Shown here: positions 9,110 through 16,141 of the stretch, in pieces
How positions within the stretch are numbered: the stretch's first letter is position 1
Layout: each line of letters opens with the position of its first letter
DNA from: UBA7803 sp040219135
GTDB lineage: Bacteria > Pseudomonadota > Gammaproteobacteria > Pseudomonadales > Azotimanducaceae
Assembly: GCA_040219135.1 (NCBI GenBank)
Contig: JAVJTA010000003.1
Coordinates: 1 to 64,000, forward strand
Direction of reading: 5' to 3'
DNA length: 64,000 nt
Made by a program: the position numbers and the translations under genes
The notes under the pieces: model-generated
Told to the model about the DNA's origin: nothing
What the model saw: the letters and a program-made list of their open reading frames with translations, nothing else
The model's database searches: none

Positions 9110-10243
9110 GTGTCCTACGAGATCAAACGCTTTCCGTACTCCGGCACCGTCGATGCCGACGGCCACGTCCTCGAGCCCCCCGATCTCTGGGAGAACTACC
9201 TCGAAGCGCGCTATCGCGACCGGGCCCTGCGCATCGGCGTGGACGACGAGGGCTATGAGTATCTGGAGATCGACGGCCAACCGTCGGCACGTTCCAATCG
9301 CGGGTCGCTCGGCATACTCGGCGCCATGGGCGAGGACGATCTGCGGCCGAGTCCGGAACGCCGGTACGCCGACCACATGCCCTTTGGCGCCAGCGACCCC
9401 GGCGAGCGCCTGGCGCTGATGGATCAGGAGAATCTCGAGATCTGCCTGCTCTATCCGACCCTGTGCCTGCTCTGGGAGGTGGAACTCACCGACCCGGAGC
9501 TGAGCCTCGCCTACTCCCGGGCCTACAACCGCTGGATCGCCGACTTCTGCCGCGACTCCGGCGGCCGGCTGGTGCCCATCGCCATGCTCACGCTGCTCGA
9601 CGTCGAGGGCTCCGCCGCAGAGCTGGAACGGGCAGTGAAGGACGGCTGCCGCGGCGCCTGGGTGAACCCGTTCAACCACCGCCGGGTGATTCACGGCCAC
9701 AGCGATCACGACGTGCTGTTCGCCCGCTGCAGCGAACTCGACGTGCCGCTGGCCATTCATCCCACCTTCACACCCCACAGCGCCGCCGACGGCATCTTCG
9801 ACTGGCCCCGGGAAGGGCGCGCCTGGGGCGAGGCCATCTGGCTGCGCAGCATCGTCCAGCAGGCGCTGATCTCGTTCTTCTCTCTGGGCACGCTGGAACG
9901 ATTCCCCGAGCTGCGGCTCGGCGTGCTGGAGGCGGGCTCCGGCTGGATCGGCGCCATGCTCGATCGGCTGGACGCGTTTTCATCGTCGCTGAACATCCGC
10001 CGGGCCAGCGCCACCGAGCTGTTCCGCCGCCAGTGCTTCATCTCCGGCGACCCCGACGAGACCTGCGCGCCGCACGTGATCGACCAGGTCGGCGCCGACT
10101 GCTTCATGTGGGCCACGGACTATCCCCATCCCGATCACCCCCACACCTGGGTGGACGATCTGCAGCGCTACGCCGAAGCCCTCGCGCCCGCCACCCGGGC
10201 GAAGGTGCTGGGTGAGAACGTCAAGCGGATCTACCGGCTTTGA
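9110..10243 (+). CDS. Amidohydrolase family 2 protein (TIM-barrel metal hydrolase/decarboxylase type)
   Basis: A 377 aa TIM-barrel protein of the amidohydrolase-2 family, whose members hydrolyse or decarboxylate cyclic and aromatic compounds. Metal-site elements are DADGHVLEPPDLW near the N terminus, HPTFTPH in the middle, and WATDYPHPDHPH near the C terminus. The start is taken as GTG 9110, just after GGGGGAG, because family proteins begin close to the D-x-H motif; the longer frame from 9008 overlaps the VOC gene. Forms an apparent operon with that gene. Substrate unknown. Confidence 0.87.
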   Translation: MSYEIKRFPYSGTVDADGHVLEPPDLWENYLEARYRDRALRIGVDDEGYEYLEIDGQPSARSNRGSLGILGAMGEDDLRPSPERRYADHMPFGASDPGERLALMDQENLEICLLYPTLCLLWEVELTDPELSLAYSRAYNRWIADFCRDSGGRLVPIAMLTLLDVEGSAAELERAVKDGCRGAWVNPFNHRRVIHGHSDHDVLFARCSELDVPLAIHPTFTPHSAADGIFDWPREGRAWGEAIWLRSIVQQALISFFSLGTLERFPELRLGVLEAGSGWIGAMLDRLDAFSSSLNIRRASATELFRRQCFISGDPDETCAPHVIDQVGADCFMWATDYPHPDHPHTWVDDLQRYAEALAPATRAKVLGENVKRIYRL

Positions 10244-10338
10244 CGGTGGATTCACGCGAGACAGGTTGCACTGGGTAATTGGAGGCTCGTGGAAAAGCAC
10301 GGGCTTCCGGTTGATTTACAGAAAGCTGGGCAATCTCC

Positions 10339-10500
10339 ATGGTGTTTTTCAAACGCGATCCGACCAGAAAGCTCAAGAAGGCCTACAAGCAGAAAATGGA
10401 AGAGGCGATGCACGCGATGCATCGTGGCGACATCCGGCGCAACGCGCAGCTGGTCCAGGAGGCCGAGAAGATCCGGGCCGAAATCGATAACTCCGTTTGA
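10339..10500 (+). CDS. DUF6435 family small protein
   Basis: A 53 aa protein, MVFFKRDPTRKLKKAYKQK at the start, then EEAMHAMHRGDIRRNAQL and QEAEKIRAEID. The pattern FFKRDP...KLxKxYxxKxEEAMHAxxxGDIR...EAEKI matches the small DUF6435 proteins common in Gammaproteobacteria. Strongly charged and predicted mostly helical, no signal or membrane segment. Function unknown. It lies 95 bases after the amidohydrolase. Confidence 0.8.
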   Translation: MVFFKRDPTRKLKKAYKQKMEEAMHAMHRGDIRRNAQLVQEAEKIRAEIDNSV

Positions 10501-10524
10501 GCGCGCCGTAGGTCCGGGGTCCGG

Positions 10525-11043
10525 TCAGGTCGACCAGGCCGGCGGTTCACGCGCGGCGTCGTCCAGCTCAGGGCGGGCGGTGAGTTCGTACTTCTCGCCG
10601 GCATACGACTCGAACAGGGTCGCATGTCCGGACAGCGACATTTCGCCGTCGCGTTGGTAGTAGTCGGCCACCCAGAACAGCAGGAACGCCAGGCGTTCGT
10701 CCTGTTCCACCTTGGAAGGGTACTTGTGCGGTTCCCAGGGCCGGCCGCGACAGTTCTCCATGCACTGCGCTTCCCCGGGATTGAGAAAAATCAGCCGCGG
10801 CTCGAAGGCAAGCGCGACCTCTACGAGGCTCGCGTAGCACCCTTCGAGGACCCAGGTTCGGTGCAATTCGCAGAAGTCACGCACCTCCCTCGTGGCTGCC
10901 TCGGCCGCCCGGCGCACGGCGATCTGGCCCGGCTCCCAGGCGACGCTGTCGAGATCGAGCAGCGGCGCGCCGTGGCGCCGGGCCAACCACTGCGCGAGCG
11001 TGGATTTGCCGGAACCGGAGTTGCCGAGGATGGCGATGCGCAC
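10525..11043 (-). CDS. P-loop kinase-like protein (FlaR/adenylate-kinase-related)
   Basis: A 172 aa nucleotide-binding protein with the Walker A motif GNSGSGKST at residues 7-15, then LLDLDSVAWEPG and WVLEGCYASL, the layout of the 'topology modulation protein'/small kinase-like family (P-loop, DxD-type second site, short lid). The start is GTG 11043 with AGGGA upstream; the frame continues to 11334 but that part is the antisense of the HvfA repeats. It is the last gene of the ECF/HvfX/HvfA run and need not share its role. The substrate is unknown. Confidence 0.75.
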   Translation of the reverse strand: MRIAILGNSGSGKSTLAQWLARRHGAPLLDLDSVAWEPGQIAVRRAAEAATREVRDFCELHRTWVLEGCYASLVEVALAFEPRLIFLNPGEAQCMENCRGRPWEPHKYPSKVEQDERLAFLLFWVADYYQRDGEMSLSGHATLFESYAGEKYELTARPELDDAAREPPAWST

Positions 11044-11080
11044 TGGGGTTCCCTGGCAGGCCGCGTTCCGCGGGGTCAGA

Positions 11081-11410
11081 TCAGGCCGCGCCGCACTTGC
11101 CTTCGCCGCACTTGCCCTCGGCGTCGCTTTTGGATTCGCCGCACTTGCCCTCGGCGTCGCTCTTGGATTCGCCGCACTTGCCTTCACCACACGTGCCTTC
11201 GGCATCGCTCTTGGTTTCGCCGCACTTACCCTCGCCGCATTTGCCCTCCGCGTCGGCTCTGGCGACCTGAAGGTAGCCTTGGTCGAGTTCGGCGACGGCG
11301 AACAGCGTCGAGTCGCCGGGTTGAGCCGCGGCATATGGCGCTCCCAGTGCTGCCAGGACGGAGGCTCCGGCGAGGGCGGCCGCAGATTTACGATGGATGC
11401 TGAGTTTCAT
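11081..11410 (-). CDS. HvfA-type secreted cysteine-repeat peptide (putative RiPP precursor)
   Basis: A 109 aa protein. Residues 1-29 form a signal peptide ending near AAAQ. From about residue 51 it has seven EGKCG-type motifs (one is EGTCG) with seven cysteines, separated by S/TKSDA spacers. This matches the HvfA family, precursors whose EGKCG cysteines are modified by a DUF692 (MNIO) enzyme HvfB with its DUF2063 partner HvfC, giving copper-binding products. Here the gene follows an HvfX/DoxX gene, with an ECF sigma and anti-sigma upstream, but neither DUF692 nor DUF2063 is present in the window. AAGGAGAG lies just before the ATG. Metal binding and modification are inferred, not seen. Confidence 0.85.
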   Translation of the reverse strand: MKLSIHRKSAAALAGASVLAALGAPYAAAQPGDSTLFAVAELDQGYLQVARADAEGKCGEGKCGETKSDAEGTCGEGKCGESKSDAEGKCGESKSDAEGKCGEGKCGAA

Positions 11411-11433
11411 GAATCTCTCCTTGAGGATGAGGG

Positions 11434-12114
11434 TCAGTGGTTCGTCGCTGCAATGGACGCGTGGGATGATGTTTCGTTACAGCCGCTTCGGACATGGGCC
11501 GCGTCGAGCCTGCCGGGCGCGACGGCGCGCGCGATCCAGAAGTCCGCGCTGGTGTAGCGCCCGCCCCCGGTGAACAGCAGTGAAATCAGCATGATCAGAT
11601 AGGTGGCGGCGAACTCGATGCCGTTGTTGAGAATGGTGATCGGACCGCGCGCGGTCAGCCAGCCGTAGTCGCCATGCTCCTTGAGGATGGCGATGGCGGC
11701 TTCCTTGCGCGGCGCGGCCTCCATCACCCGCTCGTTGGCAAGCCAGCTCGAACTGTCAGACAGGGCCAGCCAGCCGTTCTCCCAGTGCACCGCGAAGATC
11801 GCCACCAGCATGGTGAAGATCAGCGGTATCGCGAACCATCGTGTGGCCAGGCCGACCAGCAGGGCGATGCCGCCGACCAGTTCCGTACCGGCAGCGAGGA
11901 ACGCGAGCAGCTCCGGTAACGGAAGCCCCAGGCCCCAGTCGGGGTTGCCGAGCCAGGCGGCGGTATCGTCGAACGCCATGAACTTGGTCCACCCGGCCTG
12001 GACCATGACGGGGGCCAGGTACAGGCGCAGCAGCAGCGGCGCGATGCCGTCGGCTGGTCTGAGTGCGTCGATGAAGCGGTCCTGCAGGGTTGTCGCGGAA
12101 ATTGCGATGGACAT
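11434..12114 (-). CDS. DoxX-family membrane protein, HvfX type
   Basis: A 226 aa inner-membrane protein of the DoxX family. Hydrophobic segments are visible around LLLRLYLAPVMVQAGW, LLAFLAAGTELVGGIALLVG, FAIPLIFTMLVAIFAV and the C-terminal AATYLIMLISLLF. The insertion with NGWLALSDSS...WLANERV and the C-terminal GGGRYTSADFWI are typical of HvfX, the DoxX protein that accompanies HvfA. The start at 12114 has AGGAA upstream; the frame runs further but the extension is not conserved in character. It lies 23 bases upstream of the hvfA-like gene, so the two are co-transcribed. Confidence 0.85.
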   Translation of the reverse strand: MSIAISATTLQDRFIDALRPADGIAPLLLRLYLAPVMVQAGWTKFMAFDDTAAWLGNPDWGLGLPLPELLAFLAAGTELVGGIALLVGLATRWFAIPLIFTMLVAIFAVHWENGWLALSDSSSWLANERVMEAAPRKEAAIAILKEHGDYGWLTARGPITILNNGIEFAATYLIMLISLLFTGGGRYTSADFWIARAVAPGRLDAAHVRSGCNETSSHASIAATNH

Positions 12115-12170
12115 GATCGGGTTCCTGGGTTGTGTGATCCGCCGGCTCCGTCCGGCAATCAGCGGGTGAT

Positions 12171-12434
12171 TCAGGTTGATGGGTCCTGGGGGCTCTGTCC
12201 CTCCTCTGCCACGCGGGTGAGGATGCGCTCGATGATCTGGTCCGGCACCGGCTCGGTTTGGCGTCGGGGTTCGTGATGGCGAAGCACCCGCGCCAGCAAC
12301 CGCAGATGGCGATTGAAACGCCGGCAGTGCCTGCACATCGCCAGATGCGCGTAGATGCGCACCCGGTCGAGAGCGCTGCTTGCACCCTCCAGCAGGTCGG
12401 TGCTGCGCTCTGTGACTTCCCTGCAGGTCAGCAT
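12171..12434 (-). CDS. Zinc-finger (ZAS-type) anti-sigma factor
   Basis: An 87 aa cytoplasmic protein (102 aa if the ATG at 12479 is used). It begins MLTCREVTER, the normal beginning of zf-HC2 anti-sigma factors, and carries HLAMCRHC (His-x3-Cys-x2-Cys), the zinc site that often responds to thiol oxidation or metals. No membrane segment follows. The longer start would overlap the sigma gene by 29 bases. Its position between the ECF sigma factor and the HvfX/HvfA genes argues that it controls that sigma factor. Confidence 0.82.
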   Translation of the reverse strand: MLTCREVTERSTDLLEGASSALDRVRIYAHLAMCRHCRRFNRHLRLLARVLRHHEPRRQTEPVPDQIIERILTRVAEEGQSPQDPST

Positions 12435-12450
12435 GCGCCTGGTCTGCCGG

Positions 12451-13083
12451 TCAGCACGTGCCCGTCTCCTGGTAGCCATTGATCATCTTCATCAACCGTG
12501 TCCGGCCGCGGTGCAGCAGTACCCGTACGTTGGACGCGGACAGGTTCAACTTGTTACAGATCTCGTCGTAGCTTTCCGACTGCAGGTCCCGCATCAGCAG
12601 AACCAGGCGCTGGTTGTCCGGCATGAGGTCGATGTGCTTGTCGATGCAGTCGCGCAACGCCGCGGCCTCCAGCAGCTCATCGGCGCCAGGACTGTTCCAG
12701 ACAGGAGGAGGCGTCGCCCAGTGACCGAGCTCGTCGAACCAGTCCGCGGCCACGTCGTCGCGGTCCCCGCGGTCCGGCGGCGCGATCTCCCGGGCCCGGC
12801 GGCGCAGGTCCGAGATCGCCCGATTGGTGACCACCCGCTGCAGCCAGGTACCCAGGGCCGCGCGATGCTCAAAGGCGCCGATCTGGCGAAAGGCCGCCAG
12901 CCAGGCCTCCTGGACGACGTCCTCGGCGTTGGCTGCGCCGACGATGGCGCGGGCGGTGGCGATCATTCCCGGGCTGTAGCGGACGACGGCGTCGCGAAAC
13001 GCCTGCTCGTCCCCGGCCCGGATGCGCGCCACCAGCGCCCGATCGTCCGGGTACGGATTGTCCGGCTCGGATCCGGACGGCAT
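12451..13083 (-). CDS. ECF RNA polymerase sigma factor (RpoE-like)
   Basis: A 210 aa sigma-70 family ECF factor. Region 2 is seen in DDRALVARIRAGDEQAFRD and the classic AEDVVQEAWLAAF; region 4 in ALRDCIDKHIDLMP and SYDEICNKLNLSASNVRVL with HRGRTRLMK at the end. An acidic/Pro-rich linker joins them. The start is uncertain: ATG 13083 gives the family length, ATG 13143 adds 20 residues, and neither has a clear ribosome site. It is followed by its anti-sigma, then HvfX and HvfA, so it is likely to transcribe that locus in response to metal or oxidative stress (inference). Confidence 0.88.
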   Translation of the reverse strand: MPSGSEPDNPYPDDRALVARIRAGDEQAFRDAVVRYSPGMIATARAIVGAANAEDVVQEAWLAAFRQIGAFEHRAALGTWLQRVVTNRAISDLRRRAREIAPPDRGDRDDVAADWFDELGHWATPPPVWNSPGADELLEAAALRDCIDKHIDLMPDNQRLVLLMRDLQSESYDEICNKLNLSASNVRVLLHRGRTRLMKMINGYQETGTC

Positions 13084-13192
13084 GTTGTTCGATGTAACTT
13101 TGGCGCCGTCGGATCGTCCAACCCGAGTGTTCCGTTCGCTCATGGACGGGGTAACGGCCGTTCGCCGCTCCGTCCCAATGGGGTCATCGAAT

Positions 13193-13528
13193 ATGCCATG
13201 GATCCCACGCCTCCTGGCGGTTCCGCTCCTGTTGCTCTGGGCGCTCGCGGTCGAAGAGCGGCAGCTCAACGGCTTCGAACTCGACGATGCGCTCGTGCCC
13301 GCTCGGCAGATCCAGCCGGGCGGCCCTCCTCGCGACGGCATCCCGTCCATCGACCTTCCGAGATTTGTCAGCGCTGCGGTTGCAGAGTTCCTCGGCGACA
13401 ACGATCGCGTGCTGGCAATCGAGGTCGAGCGCGTGGCGTCCACGACGACGGGGTGCTGGTTCGCGTGGTATGCGTTCATTCCGGACACCGAAGTGTTTCG
13501 ATGTAGCGCGGCGCCTCGGCCGGCGTAG
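13193..13528 (+). pseudogene. DUF3179 protein remnant with internal deletion
   Basis: An open frame of 111 aa. After a signal-like MPWIPRLLAVPLLLLWALA comes NGFELDDALVPARQI, then GGPPRDGIP and FLGDNDRVLAIEVE, the N-terminal part of DUF3179 proteins (usually about 300-400 aa). The frame then runs directly into CWFAWYAFIPDTEVF, which looks like the C-terminal end of the same family. The middle is missing, so it is probably a decayed gene with an in-frame deletion. Its start region is divergent to the ECF sigma gene. Confidence 0.6.
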
Positions 13529-13546
13529 ACGGAACCTGGCGGCCGC

Positions 13547-13924
13547 CTAGTAGTAGCCTTTGACGGTCAGAAACGCGCCGAGCATCCCCCAGACGATGCC
13601 GACCGAACGGGTGAGCATCGGCCGGTTCATCATGCTGGTGCCGACCCGGTCGACGATGCCCGGCGCTGCAACGCGAACGGCCCCGCCAGAAGCGAGCGCC
13701 CAGCCGAACAGGGTAACGATAAGAGGCCAATCGAGAACCCAGACGTTGTGCGTGTTGACGATGGCTAGGCCCGCGGTCATTGCCAGCACACCCGAGATCA
13801 GCACCAGCGGACCGTCCATGAGAAACCGCCTGGTGGTTTCCTGAAGGCGTAGAGGGGTGAATACCATCGGGATGCCGAGCGCCACGATGATCGGACCCAG
13901 GAGCTTCGCGATCCAGACTTCCAT
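13547..13924 (-). CDS. Small four-helix membrane protein, unknown function
   Basis: A 125 aa protein with four hydrophobic stretches: IAKLLGPIIVALGIPMVF, PLVLISGVLAMTAGLAIV, PLIVTLFGWALASGGAV and the C-terminal VGIVWGMLGAFLTV. Acidic and basic loops are short. No family name is recognised with confidence. It is transcribed after the GNAT gene across a 41-base gap, so the two may form a small operon. Confidence 0.7.
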   Translation of the reverse strand: MEVWIAKLLGPIIVALGIPMVFTPLRLQETTRRFLMDGPLVLISGVLAMTAGLAIVNTHNVWVLDWPLIVTLFGWALASGGAVRVAAPGIVDRVGTSMMNRPMLTRSVGIVWGMLGAFLTVKGYY

Positions 13925-13965
13925 GAGTAAGACCCTCAGTGTGATCGTCTCGAGGACGCGCTTTG

Positions 13966-14424
13966 TCAGACAGCGGGCAACGTCTTGTCGAGCAGTTCGT
14001 AGCCGGCGCGCTCCCGGTACCCATAGCGATGATAGAAGCCTCTCGCATCCACATTGCCCCGGGCCAGCTGCAAGGACACATTGGTACAGCCGGCTCGAAC
14101 GAACTCGGACTCGGCAACCGCCAGCAGCTCGCTGCCGACACGCGATCCCCGGTACGCGCGCAGAACGAAAAATTCGTCGATTTCCGCCGTGAGGCCGAAG
14201 TGCTCCAGGCTGAACACGTAGACGGCCAGCAGGTATCCGACCGGCTGGTCCTCGTCGAGGGCAATCCAGGCGGCCCCGAGATCCCGCTCGCTCAACAGGC
14301 GCTTGAGCTGGACGGAAGTGCGATCGCCGTCGAACGCCGGGATTCCCTCGAACTGCCAGTACTCCCGGACTAACTGCACAAGCGATGGGACATCGTCTAC
14401 CAGCGCCATTCTTACCTGCGTCAT
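13966..14424 (-). CDS. GNAT-family N-acetyltransferase
   Basis: A 152 aa acetyltransferase of unknown substrate. The start MTQVRMALVDDVPSLVQL is the typical first strand and helix. The central strand LGAAWIALDEDQPVGYLLAV and the acetyl-CoA site LRAYRGSRVGSELL follow, with the closing NVSLQLARGNVDARGFYHRYGY. The ATG at 14424 is chosen over the longer frame to 14493, whose extra residues do not look coding. Confidence 0.85.
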   Translation of the reverse strand: MTQVRMALVDDVPSLVQLVREYWQFEGIPAFDGDRTSVQLKRLLSERDLGAAWIALDEDQPVGYLLAVYVFSLEHFGLTAEIDEFFVLRAYRGSRVGSELLAVAESEFVRAGCTNVSLQLARGNVDARGFYHRYGYRERAGYELLDKTLPAV

Positions 14425-14553
14425 GCGCACCCTCTGCCGGCTACCGCGATGCTTCGGACATCCCGTAGAGTCGCGCTCACCACCGGGCGCCATGATTCCA
14501 ACTTTCTGTCATTGAAGACAAGCGGTACGCGGCGCGATCGAGATGGTCTGCTC

Positions 14554-15240
14554 ATGAAAGTGCTCGTCATCGGGGCAGGCGTCACGGGTTGTTTCACCCG
14601 CGCGTTTGCTGGCCAAAGGGGTGGATGTCTCGGTGCTCGCGCGGGGCGACAAAGCCTCGCGACTCGAGCAGGAAGGCCTCTGCCTGAGCAACGCCATGAC
14701 CGGCGAGAAGGCGACCGTGCGCCTGAACATCGTCCGTGCGCCGATGGCGGAGGCATTCGATCAGGCGATGGTCTGCGTTCAGGCGCAGCAGCGGCCGGCG
14801 CTGGCCCCGCTGTTGCGCGAGCTTCCCGGCCGTCCCACGGTTGAAGATCGAGCGCTACGTTCCCATCATGGCCTGGCACTGGAGTCACATCGCCCTGATC
14901 CTGCCGCTGGCGGGGGCGGTGTATCGCCATGGCCTGGACCTCGACGCGGTGGTCGCGGATCGTGCGCTCCTGAGAGACACAATGCAGGCCACTGCCCAGG
15001 GCTTCGCTGCCATCCGGCGAGCGGGCTATCCGATACTGCCCCGAAGCTTGAACGTCATGCGCTGGGTCCCGGCTGCGCTCGGGGCGGGCAGAATCGCCGC
15101 GTTGCTGCGAAGTGAGTTCGGGCGCGTCGCGCTGGTCGGTCACGCGGCGACGGCGCGCGACGAGATGCGCGGCTTCGACTCAGTCTTTCTGGCTCTGGCC
15201 GGCGAGAACGCGGGGCCCGAACTTCGAGCCGTGCTCGGCC
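14554..15240 (+). pseudogene. Broken ketopantoate-reductase-like (ApbA/PanE family) gene
   Basis: Pieces of one gene lie in successive frames. The first gives MKVLVIGAGVTGC (Rossmann NADP site). A frameshift near 14600 moves to AKGVDVSVLARGDKASRL. After about 14850 a third frame gives WHWSHIALILPLAGAVYRHG and a C-terminal helical part up to FDSVF. The central segment is shorter than in intact family members, so there is a deletion as well as at least two frameshifts. It ends where a reverse-strand Sel1-like fragment begins, at about 15240. Confidence 0.6.
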
Positions 15241-15378
15241 CCAGTACTGCGCTGTGGCATCGCCGGCGATGGCCTTTGCCAATAGCGATGATGTCTCGGG
15301 CGAGAGCTCTGCCTGCCCATAGGCACTGGCCGCGGCCACCAGCAGTAAGGCCATACGTCGAAGAAAACGACTGAACAT
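15240..15378 (-). pseudogene. N-terminal fragment of a secreted Sel1-repeat-like protein
   Basis: From ATG 15378 the minus strand reads MFSRFLRRMALLLVAAASAY, a signal peptide, then ELSPETSSLLAKAI and GDATAQYW, which is how Sel1/TPR-like secreted proteins begin. After about 15240 the sequence becomes the antisense of the ketopantoate-reductase remnant, so the rest of the gene has been lost by rearrangement. Confidence 0.45.
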
Positions 15379-15682
15379 GGTGAAGAGAAGTTTCTGATTG
15401 GGAAGGCCAATGGTTCAAACCCCGGCGGGGCTGATCTTCCCATGAGTCGATAGTGCCGGGCTATCAATATCGGTTGCGTGGCACCATAGCGCCCATTGCC
15501 TATGTCGTCTGCCTCCAGTGCCGGCCCCAAGTAATGGGCGGGGCAGGTATCGTCCAGCGGCGGCATGCCATCGAGCAGGTATGCCTCCCGCATTCTGTCG
15601 AACCACTCCTTTCTCCTGCGCATAGCAGCTTCTTTGCGCAAGCAAAGAAGATGGCAGCTAGGGAGGTCCGCTTAATCGATTC
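15379..15682. other. Stretch without a supported gene; edge of the cassette array
   Basis: A minus-strand frame from 15623 begins MRRRKEWFDRMREAYLLDG and could be the remains of a cassette gene, but its 3' part runs into the Sel1-like fragment and no family is recognised. A strong palindrome, CTTCTTTGC-GCAA-GCAAAGAAG, lies at 15629-15650, and the arm leading into the GTTAGGT box (15683) looks like the right half of an attC whose left half is degenerate or lost. Confidence 0.4.
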
Positions 15683-15689
15683 GTTAGGT
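15683..15689 (-). other. attC R''-type box of the GFA cassette
   Basis: GTTAGGT on the plus strand is ACCTAAC on the cassette strand, matching the RYYYAAC consensus of the first attC box. It overlaps the stop codon of the GFA-family gene, as often seen in gene cassettes. The partner GTTRRRY box is not intact within the following 150 bases, so only half of the site is supported. Confidence 0.5.
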
Positions 15690-16106
15690 GTCATTTTGAC
15701 TAGCCTGTGCGAACACCTGCTCCCCTGTTAGATCGCTAGTCTCGTTCGCGAAACAGTAGTACGAAGGCCGCTTCTCGATAAATATCTGATGATCAAACTG
15801 CAGTACTTCATCAAGCGGAAACAGGCCAGCTGGAACGATGTAGCGTCCACTACCGTTTACGCGGATAAAAAGATGCGTCCCGCACTTAGAGCAGAACGCT
15901 CGCTCCGCCCAGTCAGTGGATGCGTAAGAAATGACATTTTCTATTCCGGAGATTTCCAATCCGGTACCACCATTTAGTGCCAGCAACGGACCGCCTCCCC
16001 ACCTTCTGCAGATATCGCAGTGGCAAGCGCCTACGCTCTCGTCAACGTCAGCCGTGAGCTGAACGCTGCCGCAGAGACACTTCCCGGTCGTATGTATGTT
16101 GCTCAT
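15684..16106 (-). CDS. GFA-family (CENP-V/glutathione-dependent formaldehyde-activating type) zinc protein, cassette gene
   Basis: A 140 aa member of the GFA/CENP-V zinc fold. Zinc cysteines are in CLCGS (about residue 10), CHCDIC (about 29) and FCSKCG (about 71). The fold is also recognised by the YIVPAGLF-like C-terminal half. The family is often named after glutathione-dependent formaldehyde activation but most members have unknown substrates. Base composition is clearly less GC-rich than the neighbours, and the gene sits between attC boxes, so it was probably captured as an integron cassette. GAGAAGGAG precedes the ATG. Confidence 0.85.
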   Translation of the reverse strand: MSNIHTTGKCLCGSVQLTADVDESVGACHCDICRRWGGGPLLALNGGTGLEISGIENVISYASTDWAERAFCSKCGTHLFIRVNGSGRYIVPAGLFPLDEVLQFDHQIFIEKRPSYYCFANETSDLTGEQVFAQASQNDT

Positions 16107-16134
16107 CTCCTTCTCCCTGGATGATCTTCCTGCC

Positions 16135-16141
16135 GCCTAAC
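16135..16141 (-). other. attC box abutting an IS remnant
   Basis: GCCTAAC (GTTAGGC on the cassette strand) follows the same CTGCC lead-in seen at the intact attC at 19187. Its continuation is replaced by the left end of an IS1111-type remnant, so the rest of this attC is not present here. Confidence 0.6.

Noticed and set aside
11044..11334. N-terminal extension of the P-loop protein with ASAANPKATPR-like repeats
   Set aside because: It is the antisense reading of the HvfA repeats; the GTG at 11043 with a ribosome site fits the family start.
12435..12479. Longer start for the anti-sigma factor
   Set aside because: The added Arg-rich residues lie over the sigma gene's 3' end; MLTCREV is the usual start of the family. 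The longer form is not excluded.
15409..15440. GGTTCAAACCCC, reminiscent of a tRNA T-arm
   Set aside because: The arms do not pair as a T-stem, and no acceptor, D or anticodon stem can be placed around it.
15390..15623. Minus-strand frame MRRRKEWFDRM... as a cassette gene
   Set aside because: No recognised family, its 3' part reads into the antisense of other remnants, and no clear stop-attC arrangement follows.
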